Positions 1 through 8,710 of a DNA stretch of 64,000 bases are shown here, piece by piece; the first letter of the stretch is position 1, and every line of letters starts with the position of its first letter. Source of the stretch: Novacetimonas pomaceti (GTDB taxonomy: Bacteria > Pseudomonadota > Alphaproteobacteria > Acetobacterales > Acetobacteraceae); the NCBI RefSeq assembly GCF_003207955.1, contig NZ_NOXG01000001.1, positions 446,128-510,127 of the forward strand, read 5' to 3'. A program made the translations under genes and the position numbers. The notes beneath the pieces were generated by a model. It made no database searches. It had not been told where the DNA came from and saw only the letters and a program-made list of their open reading frames with translations.

Positions 1-74
1 TCGACCTCCTGCCCCGGCGGGATCCGTCCCCGGCAGGGACAGGACGTGGCTAGTCACCACGCCTGCCCTGTGGA

Positions 75-320
75 TTATTGCGCGTTAGGCGTTTTTGAGG
101 GCTGGGGGCTTCCTTCGGGCGGAACCGGGACGGAGGGCGGGGCCGTCTGCCCGGTGCTGTTGCCGTCCGGCTGCTCCGGCGTTTCCACCTGTGCGTTCAC
201 AAGGGCCCGGACCTCGGAAATCACCATGTATCCTCCCAGCACGATGGTCAGGAGAATCGTCAGGATGATCCAGGCCAGTTTGGAACGGGGATCCTGTTCG
301 GGAGGAAGATCGGCGGCCAT
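75..320 (-). CDS. Small single-pass membrane protein, function unknown
   Basis: An 81-residue protein I do not recognise by family. A charged N-terminus is followed by one strongly hydrophobic segment at about residues 15-34 (rich in I, L, V). The C-terminal half, from about residue 46, is rich in Pro, Ser, Thr and Gln and probably lies outside the membrane. It sits 39 bases downstream of hisI on the same strand, so it is probably the last gene of a ygfZ-hisI transcription unit. The ATG start follows a purine-rich stretch. No catalytic motif is visible. It is probably a real gene because of its coherent membrane topology and tight spacing. Confidence 0.6.
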   Translation of the reverse strand: MAADLPPEQDPRSKLAWIILTILLTIVLGGYMVISEVRALVNAQVETPEQPDGNSTGQTAPPSVPVPPEGSPQPSKTPNAQ

Positions 321-359
321 GCGGGTCTCTTTTCTGCGGCTCTGGTGGGCGGCGACTGC

Positions 360-827
360 TCAGGTGCGTTTATACAGTTCGTCCGCCCCGACAAGCGGCT
401 GTGAAATCTCCACCAGTCCTTCGGGACGCATGGCATTGAAGAAACAGCTGCGCCGGCCAGTATGGCACGCGACACCCTTTTGATCCACCAGCAGCAGGAC
501 CGCATCGCGGTCGCAGTCCAGCCGCGCGTCAATCAGCGTCTGGACCTGTCCCGACGTTTCCCCCTTGCGCCATAACTTGTTGCGGCTGCGGGAAAAATAG
601 CACACGCGACCGTTGCGGAGCGTTTCGGTCAGGGCCTCGGCATTCATCCATGCCAGCATGAGGACCTCGCCCGTGTCATGCTGCTGGGCGATGGCGGCGA
701 TCAGACCGTCGCTGTTGAAACGGACCTGTTCGACCATGCGGGCGCAGGTCGCGGCATCGGGGGGGAGATAGGGCATGGGGTCGGTCAATCCGGTCGGTTG
801 AACATGTCGGACATGAAGTTCCGACAT
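360..827 (-). CDS. hisI: Phosphoribosyl-AMP cyclohydrolase
   Basis: Third step of histidine biosynthesis: it opens the adenine ring of phosphoribosyl-AMP in the cytoplasm. The 155-residue protein carries the family signature SRSRNKLWRKGETSG at residues 79-93, the metal-binding DCDRD at 104-108 and CHTGRRSCFF from 121, which supplies further Cys ligands. There is no fused HisE pyrophosphohydrolase domain, so this is the stand-alone form usual in alphaproteobacteria. It lies 21 bases downstream of ygfZ on the same strand. The rest of the his pathway is not in the window. The N-terminal 30 residues before the core domain are poorly conserved, so a shorter start is possible. Confidence 0.95.
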   Translation of the reverse strand: MSELHVRHVQPTGLTDPMPYLPPDAATCARMVEQVRFNSDGLIAAIAQQHDTGEVLMLAWMNAEALTETLRNGRVCYFSRSRNKLWRKGETSGQVQTLIDARLDCDRDAVLLLVDQKGVACHTGRRSCFFNAMRPEGLVEISQPLVGADELYKRT

Positions 828-848
828 GCCCGCCCCGTCGCGGAATGT

Positions 849-1688
849 CTAGCTTTCTTCGCCCGCCTTCTGGGGCAGGGTGAACCACTGCGGCACCCGC
901 ACCGTCAGGGGATGCCCCCCCGCCGTCAGGCCGGTGTCGTGGATATGCGTGCTGCGGATCATGGCCATGCCCGCCTGATCGCGCGAGGAGCGGATATGGC
1001 CGACTTCGTGTTCCCCATGCATGATCGGCGTTCCGGGTTCGGGAAGGTCGCGCGTTCCGTCTATCGGCAGGAGATGCCGCCGCACCAGCCCGCGATAGCG
1101 CGTGCGTGCCGTCAGTTCCTGGCCCATGTAACAGCCCTTGGTCCACGATATGCCGTTGAGCTGATCGAAATTGGCCTCCAGCAGCAGGGTCTTTCCTGAT
1201 TCGCAATCGCGCACGCCATCCGGCAGGCCCAGCATCAGGCGATGGCGGTCGTAATCGACTTCGTCGGCTGTCGTATCCGTGGCGGGATGTCCCCGCAGGC
1301 TGCGCCACCCGGCAGCAGGCAGGCGCGGGTCCATGCTGGTGGGAAAGTCCCCGCTCGTGGGGGCGGCGCCATCCCAGCCCGCATGCACGGCATAACCGGT
1401 GTCGCCCACGTCCACGTCGGCCCGCAGGCGATAGCGTGACAGGCGCTGGCGCAGCATGTCCGCCTGCGATGCGTCGCAATCCAGCAGCAGCCGTTCCCCC
1501 TGCGGGTCAGCGAATACGAAAAAATCGGCCAGCCACTTGCCCTGCGCCGAGAGGAAGCCGGTCCAGACCGCCTGTTCCGGCGTGACGGCCGTCATGTCAT
1601 TGGACACAAGTCCCTGCAGGAAGGAAACCCGGTCCCGCCCCGAGACAGCCAGCACCGCACGGCCCGGCAGATACGCAAACTTACCCAT
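849..1688 (-). CDS. ygfZ: Folate-binding YgfZ/GcvT-like protein (Fe-S cluster maintenance)
   Basis: A 279-residue member of the YgfZ/GcvT/IBA57 family. The family is known to bind tetrahydrofolate and help assemble or repair certain Fe-S enzymes. The diagnostic KGCYMGQE motif, with the conserved Cys, is at residues 184-191 and is followed by TARTRYRG. The N-terminus (AVLAVSGRDRVSFLQGLVSND) matches the GcvT-like fold. It is the first gene of a minus-strand unit with hisI and a small membrane protein, and it is divergent from a glycosyltransferase, leaving about 75 bases for two promoters. It is not gcvT itself, because no other glycine-cleavage gene is nearby and the YgfZ signature is intact. 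Confidence 0.9.
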   Translation of the reverse strand: MGKFAYLPGRAVLAVSGRDRVSFLQGLVSNDMTAVTPEQAVWTGFLSAQGKWLADFFVFADPQGERLLLDCDASQADMLRQRLSRYRLRADVDVGDTGYAVHAGWDGAAPTSGDFPTSMDPRLPAAGWRSLRGHPATDTTADEVDYDRHRLMLGLPDGVRDCESGKTLLLEANFDQLNGISWTKGCYMGQELTARTRYRGLVRRHLLPIDGTRDLPEPGTPIMHGEHEVGHIRSSRDQAGMAMIRSTHIHDTGLTAGGHPLTVRVPQWFTLPQKAGEES

Positions 1689-1763
1689 GTCGCCACTGTG
1701 GGCACAGCGGCGTCGGCGGGCAAGGGGGATAACGGAGATTTGGCATCATCGTCCAAGACGCAT

Positions 1764-2678
1764 ATGCACATTCGGATGCGTATCCTGTTCATTACATCGA
1801 CGCGGCTGGGTGACGCCGTGATTTCGACCGGGCTGCTGGATCACCTGCTGCACCGTTATCCGCAGGCACGGTTCACCATCGTCTGCGGCCCCGTCGCCGC
1901 GGGCCTGTTCGCGCACATGCCGCGACGTGAACGCACCATCGTCATGACCAAGCGGCCTTATGACATGCACTGGGTGGCGCTGTGGCGCGACTGCGTAAGG
2001 ACGCGGTGGGACCTGTGTGTCGACCTGCGCGGTTCGGTGATCCCGTTCCTGATCCGCACCTCCGCACGGCGGGTCATGCGTGGTGGCAGGCGTCCCGGCC
2101 CGCGCGTAACCCATCTGGCGCGGGTGCTGGGCCTGACGGATACGCCGATGCCCGTGGTCTGGACCAGTACAGCGGAACGTGCGGAGGCCCGCGCCCTGCT
2201 GCCGGACGGGGAGGGGCCATGGATCGCCCTGGCGCCGACCGCGAACTGGTCGGGCAAGGTCTGGCCCGCCGATCGATTTGTTGCCTTCTGGCATGATTTT
2301 GTCGCGCGGCACGGACCGGCGCGTCCTGTCATCCTGTATGGTCCCGGCGCCACGGAACGCCAGATGGCCGCCCGGGTGCTGGATGCCCTTCCCGATGCGC
2401 TTGATACCGGGGGAAGCCTGAGCATCACGCAGGTGGCGGCGCTGCTGCAGCGGTGCGCGCTGTTCATAGGTAACGATTCGGGCCTGATGCACCTGTCCGC
2501 CGCCGCCGGGACGCCGACGCTGGGCCTGTTCGGTCCGAGCCGCGTTGACGAATACGCCCCATGCGGGCGCCGGGCCGCGCAGGTCGTGGCCCCCGGTCCG
2601 GCCGGCCACGCCGACATGAAGGATCTGGAGGTTGGCGTCGTGGTGCAGGCAGCATCGGATCTGCTGTCACATCATTGA
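1764..2678 (+). CDS. Glycosyltransferase family 9 (heptosyltransferase-like)
   Basis: This protein resembles ADP-heptose:LPS heptosyltransferases (GT9), which add sugars to the inner LPS core at the cytoplasmic face. The N-terminus has the typical opening RILFITSTRLGDAV. Near the C-terminus, GNDSGLMHLSAAAGTPTLG carries the family D-S-G-x-M-H nucleotide-sugar-binding motif, followed by LFGPS. I chose the ATG at 1764 (304 residues). An ATG at 1776 starts directly at the conserved RILFIT and is equally plausible, while an upstream frame opening at 1698 gives an unlikely N-terminus. The exact donor and acceptor cannot be told from sequence. Acetic acid bacteria have unusual LPS cores, so the 'heptosyl' specificity is not certain. 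Confidence 0.85.
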   Translation: MHIRMRILFITSTRLGDAVISTGLLDHLLHRYPQARFTIVCGPVAAGLFAHMPRRERTIVMTKRPYDMHWVALWRDCVRTRWDLCVDLRGSVIPFLIRTSARRVMRGGRRPGPRVTHLARVLGLTDTPMPVVWTSTAERAEARALLPDGEGPWIALAPTANWSGKVWPADRFVAFWHDFVARHGPARPVILYGPGATERQMAARVLDALPDALDTGGSLSITQVAALLQRCALFIGNDSGLMHLSAAAGTPTLGLFGPSRVDEYAPCGRRAAQVVAPGPAGHADMKDLEVGVVVQAASDLLSHH

Positions 2679-2804
2679 AAAATGGGATGAAAACCGGAAT
2701 TTTCTTGCCGCGCGACCCGGGTGGGAGGAAACCTGCCCCGCGATTGCCATGACGCTGCTATAGGCGTGCTGGCCGCAGCCAATTTCTGGACAAGGAATCT
2801 CACG

Positions 2805-3197
2805 ATGACCATGCGCGGCAGTTTCATGATCCTGTATGGAGCCGCCATCATGACAGGCCTGGCCGTGCCCGACAGGGCGGTACAGGCGCAGCCCGCGGAC
2901 TGGAAGCCGAAATCATGTGGCGCGGCCCCGGTCGCGCCAAAGGTGGATGCAACGGATGTCCGCCATTTCAATGCCAGCGTCGATCGTGTCAACGCCTATG
3001 AAAAGGCGGCCCGTGCCTATGTCGCCTGCGCGTCTGGCGCATCCAGCAGGGAACAGTCCGCCATCAGCGCGGACGCCACCGCGCGCATGCATCGCGTCCA
3101 TGATGGCGCGGCGCGGATACAAAAGCAGGTTTCCGACGAATTTTCCCACCTGTCGGCGGAAATGAAAAAGGGCCACGACCATCTGGCGACACAGTAG
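2805..3197 (+). CDS. Secreted small protein, function unknown
   Basis: A 130-residue protein with a clear signal peptide: a short basic start, a hydrophobic stretch (MILYGAAIMTGLAV) and a likely cleavage after VQA near residue 28. The mature part has two Cys that could form a disulfide. It is mostly charged and predicted helical, with heptad-like runs toward the C-terminus (SDEFSHLSAEMKKGHDHLA). The chosen ATG has the purine-rich AAGGAA about 8 bases upstream; the frame is open further upstream but would bury the signal peptide. I recognise no family. It is probably periplasmic. It stands alone between the glycosyltransferase and the yfgM operon. Confidence 0.6.
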   Translation: MTMRGSFMILYGAAIMTGLAVPDRAVQAQPADWKPKSCGAAPVAPKVDATDVRHFNASVDRVNAYEKAARAYVACASGASSREQSAISADATARMHRVHDGAARIQKQVSDEFSHLSAEMKKGHDHLATQ

Positions 3198-3436
3198 GGC
3201 CGCCTGGCCCCTCGAACCGTCCGGCACCGAATCCGGACATCTGGCGTCGATCCGCCGCGCGGTCCATGTAAGCGCAACGGTGCCGCATGGCGGGGCATGC
3301 CTGTTGCATGTCCGGTAATGCGGGTTTGCTGTCGCTGGACAGGACGGGTATGGTCTGGCCTTCATGACAGGGATCTCGTCCCGGCGGGACGGCTGCCGTG
3401 CATCGTGCGTGGCAGGAAGCGGAGAGCGGGTTAAAC

Positions 3437-4135
3437 GTGGCTGACGACATCTTCAGGGAAGTCGATGAGGAAATGCGCGCCGAACGGCTGCGTGCATTGG
3501 CGCGACGGTACATGATTCTGGCGGGCGTTATCGTTGCGGTGATCTGTATCGGCGGTGGCGCATGGCAATATAACGCCTGGCGGGTGCAGCAGGCGGATCA
3601 GGCCAGCGCGGATGCGTATTTCGCCGCGCTCAGGAACGCCACGGCGTCGCATGCGCCCGACGGGCAGGCCACCCCCCTGAACGACCAGCAGAAAACGGCC
3701 CTGACGCAGCTGGCAGCCCTTGAAAAGACCGCGCGGCCGCCATTGCGCGCGCTGTCGCGGATGGAACGCGCGGCGCTTCTGGCCAACAGCGGCGACACGG
3801 CGCAGGCGCTTGCCCTGTGGGCGCAGGTGAACGAGGACAGGGCGGCAGACCCCACCATCAGTTCGCTGGCGGGCCTGTTGTGGGTCCAGCACCAGCTCGA
3901 CACGGCGGACCCCGCGATGCTGCGTTCGCGGCTGGCGCTGCTTGATGGGGCGCAGCAGCCGTGGCATGGCCTGGCGCTGGAGTGCGAGGCACTGCTTGAC
4001 CTGCGACAGGGGCACGAGCAGGACGCGCGTGGCCGCCTGCAGCGGCTGAGCATGGACATGAACGTGTCCGACGGGGTGCGCACCCGTGCCGACGGGCTGC
4101 TGCAGGCGCTGGGGAATGACAATGCCGGGGGATAG
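3437..4135 (+). CDS. yfgM: YfgM-like membrane-anchored TPR protein
   Basis: A 232-residue protein with a cytoplasmic N-terminus, one transmembrane helix at about residues 25-45 (MILAGVIVAVICIGGG) and a periplasmic part rich in Ala-Leu helical repeats of tetratricopeptide type. In E. coli, YfgM is an ancillary subunit of the SecYEG translocon that interacts with periplasmic chaperones. The identification rests strongly on context, because yfgM-bamB-der is a conserved gene order and all three are here in that order. The GTG start at 3437 lies about 10 bases after GGAGAGCGGG. An upstream in-frame ATG at 3398 is less likely. In many genomes hisS precedes this gene, but not here. Confidence 0.8.
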   Translation: MADDIFREVDEEMRAERLRALARRYMILAGVIVAVICIGGGAWQYNAWRVQQADQASADAYFAALRNATASHAPDGQATPLNDQQKTALTQLAALEKTARPPLRALSRMERAALLANSGDTAQALALWAQVNEDRAADPTISSLAGLLWVQHQLDTADPAMLRSRLALLDGAQQPWHGLALECEALLDLRQGHEQDARGRLQRLSMDMNVSDGVRTRADGLLQALGNDNAGG

Positions 4136-4175
4136 GACGTTTTCCGATACGGCGCATCCCCACCATCCGACAGGC

Positions 4176-5555
4176 ATGAACGCAATGAAAAAGACCCTGA
4201 CACGCCGTCGCACCCTTCTGGGGGCCGCGCTGTTGCCGCTTCTGGCTGAATGTTCCGGAAGCGAACCGAAAAAGAAGCCGCTGCTGATCGGCAGGCGGAC
4301 GGATGTCCTCAGCGGGGGGGCGGGCCTGACGGTCGACAGCGACGAAACCGCCGCCGTTACGGTGCCCGCGGCCACCCCGGTGACCGCATGGCCGCAGCCG
4401 GGCCTGACGCCGGGGCATGTCGGCATGAACGTCGCGTGGGCGGGCAACATGCAGCACCGCTGGACCCATCGCATCGGGGCGGGCAATTCGGAACCGGAAT
4501 TCCTGTCCTATGTCGCGCTGGGCAAAACGGGGCGTGGCATGATCCAGTCGCCCCCGGTGGTGCAGAACGGCCGCCTGTTTGTCATGGATGCCCAGGGCGT
4601 CATCCATGCCTTTCACTGGCCCGCGATGCACAAGGCATGGGAATACAACCCCCGTCCCAAGAAGCTGCTGTCCAACAATATCGGCGGCGGCATCAGCGTG
4701 GATGGCGATACCCTGTATGTCGTGGACGGCATCGGCCAGGCGCTTGCCCTCGATGTGCAGAAGGGCAAGCTGAAATGGCGCCTGCAGCTGGAAACGCCGG
4801 GCCGTTCCGCGCCGACCATCGCCAACGGCTGCCTGTTCTTTGGCACCATTGACGAAAAGCTGTTTGCCGTGAATGCACAGACCGGCGACGTGCTGTGGAC
4901 CTATACCGCGACGTCGGCCGACACCGTCATCGCCGGACAGCCCGCGCCCGCCGTGGTCGATGGCGTGGTGCTGGCGGGTTTCGGGTCGGGCGACCTGGTG
5001 GCGCTGCGTGCCGAGGGTGGCGAGGTCGTGTGGGCCGACACGCTTGCCAGCACCAACGGGCAGAGCGCGCTGATCGATTTTTCATGCGTGCATGGCATGC
5101 CGGTCATCAGCAATGGCACGGCCTATGCCATCAGTACCGGCTCGGTTCTTGTCGCGATCGACATGCGGTCGGGGCGGCGGCTGTGGGAACGCGCGATTTC
5201 GGGGCAGAATACGCCCGTGGTGATCGGGGACTGGATATTCCTCCTGTCCATGGAGGAACAGCTGGCGTGCCTGGACCGGGTGTCGGGGCATGTGCGCTGG
5301 ATCACGCAGCTGCGCCAGTATGAAAACAGCCTCAAGCAGAAACGCGGCGTCGTATGGAACGGACCTTTCCTGGCGGGGGGGAAGCTGGTCTGCATTTCCA
5401 GCCTGCCGCAGAACGGCGTTGTCATCGTCGATCCCGCGCTGGGACATATCATGTCGCTGCATACGCTGCCGGATGTTGTCACCGTGACGCCGATTATCGT
5501 TGACGGGCTGATGCTTCTGCTCAACAACAACGGCGGCCTGATGGCCTATAGTTGA
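4176..5555 (+). CDS. bamB: Outer-membrane protein assembly factor BamB (beta-propeller lipoprotein)
   Basis: Lipoprotein component of the BAM complex, which inserts beta-barrel proteins in the outer membrane. The N-terminus is a lipoprotein signal: basic TRRR, a hydrophobic stretch and the lipobox LLAEC, with Cys at about residue 26. The rest is made of PQQ-type propeller blades, seen as repeated patterns such as LALDVQKGKLKWR, LFAVNAQTGDVLWTY, LVALRAEGGEVVWAD and LACLDRVSGHVRWI. There are 459 residues from the ATG at 4176, and an ATG at 4185 is an alternative. It sits between yfgM and der, the conserved arrangement, with a 13-base gap to der. The lipobox has Glu before Cys (AEC), which is unusual but tolerated. 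Confidence 0.9.
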   Translation: MNAMKKTLTRRRTLLGAALLPLLAECSGSEPKKKPLLIGRRTDVLSGGAGLTVDSDETAAVTVPAATPVTAWPQPGLTPGHVGMNVAWAGNMQHRWTHRIGAGNSEPEFLSYVALGKTGRGMIQSPPVVQNGRLFVMDAQGVIHAFHWPAMHKAWEYNPRPKKLLSNNIGGGISVDGDTLYVVDGIGQALALDVQKGKLKWRLQLETPGRSAPTIANGCLFFGTIDEKLFAVNAQTGDVLWTYTATSADTVIAGQPAPAVVDGVVLAGFGSGDLVALRAEGGEVVWADTLASTNGQSALIDFSCVHGMPVISNGTAYAISTGSVLVAIDMRSGRRLWERAISGQNTPVVIGDWIFLLSMEEQLACLDRVSGHVRWITQLRQYENSLKQKRGVVWNGPFLAGGKLVCISSLPQNGVVIVDPALGHIMSLHTLPDVVTVTPIIVDGLMLLLNNNGGLMAYS

Positions 5556-5568
5556 GAAAGTTTCCGTC

Positions 5569-6984
5569 GTGACCTCATCATTTCCGCCCGATCCGGGGCA
5601 CGACCTGCCCGTCGTGGTCATTGCCGGCCGCCCCAATGTGGGCAAGTCGACAATATTCAACCGTCTGGTCGGTCGCAGGCAGGCGCTGGTCGCCGATACG
5701 CCGGGCGTGACACGCGACCGCAAGGAAAGCGAGGCCGTTGTCCGTGGCAGGCGCATCCGCCTGATCGATACGGCCGGGCTGGAAGAAGCCGCGCCCGACA
5801 CCCTGTTCGGCCGCATGCGCGCATCGTCCGAATCCGCCGTGGGCATGGCGGATCTGGTGTTGTTCTGCGTGGACGCGCGCGCGGGCATTACCCCCGCGGA
5901 TGAACATTTCGCCGCGTGGCTGCGCCGTCAGGGGCGTCCCGTGCTTGTCCTTGCCAACAAGGCGGAAGGACGCCAGGGGGCCGCCGCCGCGATGGAGGCG
6001 TTCTCCCTCGGGCTTGGCGCGCCGCTGGCGATCTCGGCCGAGCATGGGGAGGGGCTTGCGGACCTGATGGGCGAAATCGCCGATCGCATTCCCGCCGGCC
6101 CGTCGCAGGCCCGCCGCGCCCCAAGGCGCAGGGAGGAGCGTGAAGAGGGGGAAGAGGAAGACACCCGTCCCCCCGGTCCGCTGCGCCTTGCGATCGTGGG
6201 GCGTCCGAACGCGGGCAAGTCCACGCTGCTGAACCGCCTGCTGGGCGAGGAGCGGATGATTACCGGCCCCGAGCCGGGGCTGACGCGCGATTCCGTCTCC
6301 GTCATGCTGCATGATGACGAAGGGCCGATCCAGCTTGTCGATACGGCCGGCCTGCGGCGCAAGGCCCGCATTGACGAGACATTGGAGAAGATGTCCGTCT
6401 CCGCCTCGATCGAGGCGCTTAAGATGGCGGAAGTCGTCATCCTGACGCTGGATGCGACGCTGGGCGTGCATGAGCAGGACCTGCAGATCGCGCGACTGAT
6501 CGAGCGGGAAGGCCGCTGCTGCGTCCTTGCCCTGAACAAATGGGACGCGGTCACGGATCGCAATGTCACGCGGCAGGCCATCCGCGACCGTATCGAAACC
6601 TCGTTGAGCCAGATGCGCGGCATTCCGGTCGTGGCGTTTTCCGCGATGACGGGGGCGGGCGTCAACAAGCTGCTGCCGACGGTGCGCCGCGCCTATGAGG
6701 TATGGAACCGTCGCGTGCCGACTGGCGAGCTGAACCGCTGGTTCGAGATGATGGTGTCGCGTCATCCGCCGCCGCTGGTGCAGGGACGGCGGCTGAAGCT
6801 GCGTTACATCACGCAGGCGAAATCGCGCCCGCCGACCTTCATCCTGTTCGGGACGCGCACCGAACAGATGCCCGAGGATTACCAGAGGTACCTGGTCAAT
6901 GGCCTGCGGGAGGAATTCGACCTGCCGGGCACGCCCATCCGCCTTCTGCTGCGGGGGTCGAACAACCCCTACGCGCCCAGATGA
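5569..6984 (+). CDS. der: Ribosome-associated double GTPase Der (EngA)
   Basis: Essential GTPase needed for 50S subunit maturation. Two tandem GTPase domains are plain: P-loop GRPNVGKST near residue 20 and GRPNAGKST near residue 210, each followed by a DTAGL G3 motif. The second G4 is the canonical NKWD; the first reads NKAE, a form I recall from other alphaproteobacterial Der proteins. A charged Arg/Glu-rich linker joins the domains, and a KH-like C-terminal domain follows. There are 471 residues, starting at GTG 13 bases after bamB. It is the last gene of yfgM-bamB-der and converges on the gluconate permease, with a GC-rich hairpin between them. Confidence 0.97.
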   Translation: MTSSFPPDPGHDLPVVVIAGRPNVGKSTIFNRLVGRRQALVADTPGVTRDRKESEAVVRGRRIRLIDTAGLEEAAPDTLFGRMRASSESAVGMADLVLFCVDARAGITPADEHFAAWLRRQGRPVLVLANKAEGRQGAAAAMEAFSLGLGAPLAISAEHGEGLADLMGEIADRIPAGPSQARRAPRRREEREEGEEEDTRPPGPLRLAIVGRPNAGKSTLLNRLLGEERMITGPEPGLTRDSVSVMLHDDEGPIQLVDTAGLRRKARIDETLEKMSVSASIEALKMAEVVILTLDATLGVHEQDLQIARLIEREGRCCVLALNKWDAVTDRNVTRQAIRDRIETSLSQMRGIPVVAFSAMTGAGVNKLLPTVRRAYEVWNRRVPTGELNRWFEMMVSRHPPPLVQGRRLKLRYITQAKSRPPTFILFGTRTEQMPEDYQRYLVNGLREEFDLPGTPIRLLLRGSNNPYAPR

Positions 6985-6989
6985 TGTCA

Positions 6990-7024
6990 GCAGGGGCGGG
7001 ATGGAAACGTCCCGCCCCGCCTGC
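6990..7024. terminator. GC-rich inverted repeat between convergent genes
   Basis: A perfect stem (GGGGCGGGA / TCCCGCCCC) with an 8-base loop, extended by outer GCA/TGC pairs, lies just after the der stop codon and just before the stop of the convergent permease. Neither side has a strong T-run, so it may act as a bidirectional transcription barrier or a 3'-end stabiliser. Confidence 0.4.
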
Positions 7025-7033
7025 ATCGGGGTG

Positions 7034-8380
7034 TTACGTAAAACATGAGGCCAGCAGGCTGAAAACCAGGCCCAGAAGGGCGATCAGCGTTTCCACCACG
7101 GACCATGTCCGGATGGTCTGTCCCACGCTCAGGCCCAGATACTCCTTTATCTGCCAGAAACCGGCATCATTGAGGGGGCCAAGCGCGACAGATCCCGCGC
7201 CCGTGACAATCACCATCAGTTCGGGCGACACGCCATGGCTGTGCTGCAGGATCGGCCCGACGATCCCTGATGCCGTGCTCATCGCGACAGTGGCCGATCC
7301 GGTCGCCACCCGCACCACGACCGCCAGCAGCCATGCCAGAACCAGCAGCGGCACGTGAGCGCCCAGCGCCAGCGTCGTGATGGCCGAGGAAACGCCGCTA
7401 TCGACCAGTTCGCGGCCAAATCCCCCGCCCGCGCCAACCAGCAGGATGATCAGCGCGGTGGGACCCAGGCACTCATTGCTGAATTTCAGCACGGTCTCGC
7501 GCGAAAAGCCCCGCGCGGTTCCCAGCACGTAGAATGACAGGAGTGTCGCGATCATCAGGGCGATATCGGGATTGCCGATAAAATGAAGGAACGTATTGGG
7601 ACCGTTTCCGGGGTGTGAGAGCAGGTCCGCGCCCGATCCCACCATCATCAGGATGACCGGGCACATGATCGCAAGGACGGTGGTCAGGAAGGGGGGCAGT
7701 TGCGCCGGCGGCTGCCTGCTGACGAACTGCTCCGCCAGTCCGGCCTCATGCGTCGGGCCGATCCGCGGGGCGATGAACCGGGCATAGACAGGCCCGGCAA
7801 GGGCGGCGGTCGGGGTCCCGATCAGGATTCCCCACAGGATGGTACGCCCCATATCCGCCTGATAGGCCGCCTGCGCCAGTAATGTCGCGGGATGCGGGGG
7901 GATCATCGCGTGCGTCACCGACAGCGCGGCCCCCATCGGCAGGGCGATCAGCACCAGTGGCGTTTCCGTCCGCCGCGCCAGCGTATAGGCCAGCGGGATG
8001 AGCAGGACGAAGCCGACCTCGAAAAAAACCGGCAGCCCGACCAGCAGCCCGATGACCATCATGGCCCAGCTGACGCGCCGTGTGCCGGCGATGCGGGTGA
8101 TGGTCAGGGCGATCTGGTCCGCCCCCCCTGATTCCGCCAGCATCTTGCCCAGCATCGTGCCCAGCGCGATGACCGTGGCCACGTGGCCCAGCACCTTGCC
8201 GGTTCCGGCCTCGAAGGAGGCGATTGCCTTTTGCGGCGGCATCCCGGCGCACAGCGCCAGCAGGATAGAGACACCGAACAGTACGATGAAGGGATTGATC
8301 TTGTAGCGCGCGATAAGCGCCACCACGGCGGTTATGGCCATGACGGCAAGGGCGACGGCAAGGAATGGGGACATCATCAC
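7034..8380 (-). CDS. GntP-family gluconate:H+ symporter
   Basis: A 448-residue polytopic inner-membrane protein of the GntP family, which takes up gluconate and related sugar acids. Visible family features are the N-terminal KINPFIVLFGVSILLAL, the glycine-rich re-entrant segment GTMLGKMLAESGGA, VGLPVFFEVGFVLLIPL and the ATGSATVAMSTASGI stretch near the C-terminus. About 12 membrane segments can be counted. Gluconate transport fits an acetic acid bacterium that oxidises glucose to gluconate in the periplasm. It is transcribed divergently from an MFS sugar transporter across about 330 bases. The exact substrate is not certain from sequence. Confidence 0.88.
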   Translation of the reverse strand: MMMSPFLAVALAVMAITAVVALIARYKINPFIVLFGVSILLALCAGMPPQKAIASFEAGTGKVLGHVATVIALGTMLGKMLAESGGADQIALTITRIAGTRRVSWAMMVIGLLVGLPVFFEVGFVLLIPLAYTLARRTETPLVLIALPMGAALSVTHAMIPPHPATLLAQAAYQADMGRTILWGILIGTPTAALAGPVYARFIAPRIGPTHEAGLAEQFVSRQPPAQLPPFLTTVLAIMCPVILMMVGSGADLLSHPGNGPNTFLHFIGNPDIALMIATLLSFYVLGTARGFSRETVLKFSNECLGPTALIILLVGAGGGFGRELVDSGVSSAITTLALGAHVPLLVLAWLLAVVVRVATGSATVAMSTASGIVGPILQHSHGVSPELMVIVTGAGSVALGPLNDAGFWQIKEYLGLSVGQTIRTWSVVETLIALLGLVFSLLASCFT

Positions 8381-8710
8381 ATCTGAAAAAATATTGTCAT
8401 GGGAGGGTTATCGTCGCGCCCCCGGTTGCGTCCCCTGTCGGGAGTCTGGGGCGGGAAACACGAGGGGCGCGTCATGCGACGCATGTAAAGCGTAACGCGG
8501 GACGGACGGCGGGGGATCCACGATCTCCAGCATCCGTGTAGGGAAGACGGCTGGAAAAAATTATCCTTTCCCATAAGGTGACGGAATATGGCCGATGGAT
8601 GCAAGCCGTCGTCTGACAGGCCATATTCGACCAGTGACAACCGTTACAAATAACAAAACAGAATGAAAGACGTCCGCGCTTTCATCATAAAACCGGGTAA
8701 GGAAACTGTC
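8381..8710. other. Divergent intergenic region between two transporter genes
   Basis: This 330-base region should hold the promoters of both the gluconate permease (minus) and the MFS sugar transporter (plus). It contains a perfect 10-base inverted repeat, listed separately, and close to the plus-strand gene a small palindrome GTTACAAATAAC at 8643-8654. An in-frame ATG at 8663 could extend the MFS protein. I see no other gene here. Confidence 0.5.
8584..8628. promoter_or_regulatory. Perfect 10-base inverted repeat, candidate operator or hairpin
   Basis: The arms GAATATGGCC (8584-8593) and GGCCATATTC (8619-8628) are exact reverse complements separated by 25 bases, about 35 bases centre to centre. 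It lies 83 bases upstream of the MFS transporter start and about 200 bases upstream of the gluconate permease. It could be two half-sites for one regulator, or a stem-loop. No regulator gene is adjacent. Confidence 0.35.

Noticed and set aside
1..74. Possible gene end at the left edge
   Set aside because: The first 74 bases hold no frame with recognisable protein text, and the minus-strand small membrane protein ends at base 75.
2700..2800. Text resembling part of a cobalamin riboswitch (GGTGGGAGGAAACCTGCCCC)
   Set aside because: Only one fragment resembles the class, the rest of the consensus is missing, and the downstream gene has no link to cobalamin.
5578..7026. A 482-codon open frame on the minus strand
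   Set aside because: Antisense to der, whose GTPase motifs are complete on the plus strand.
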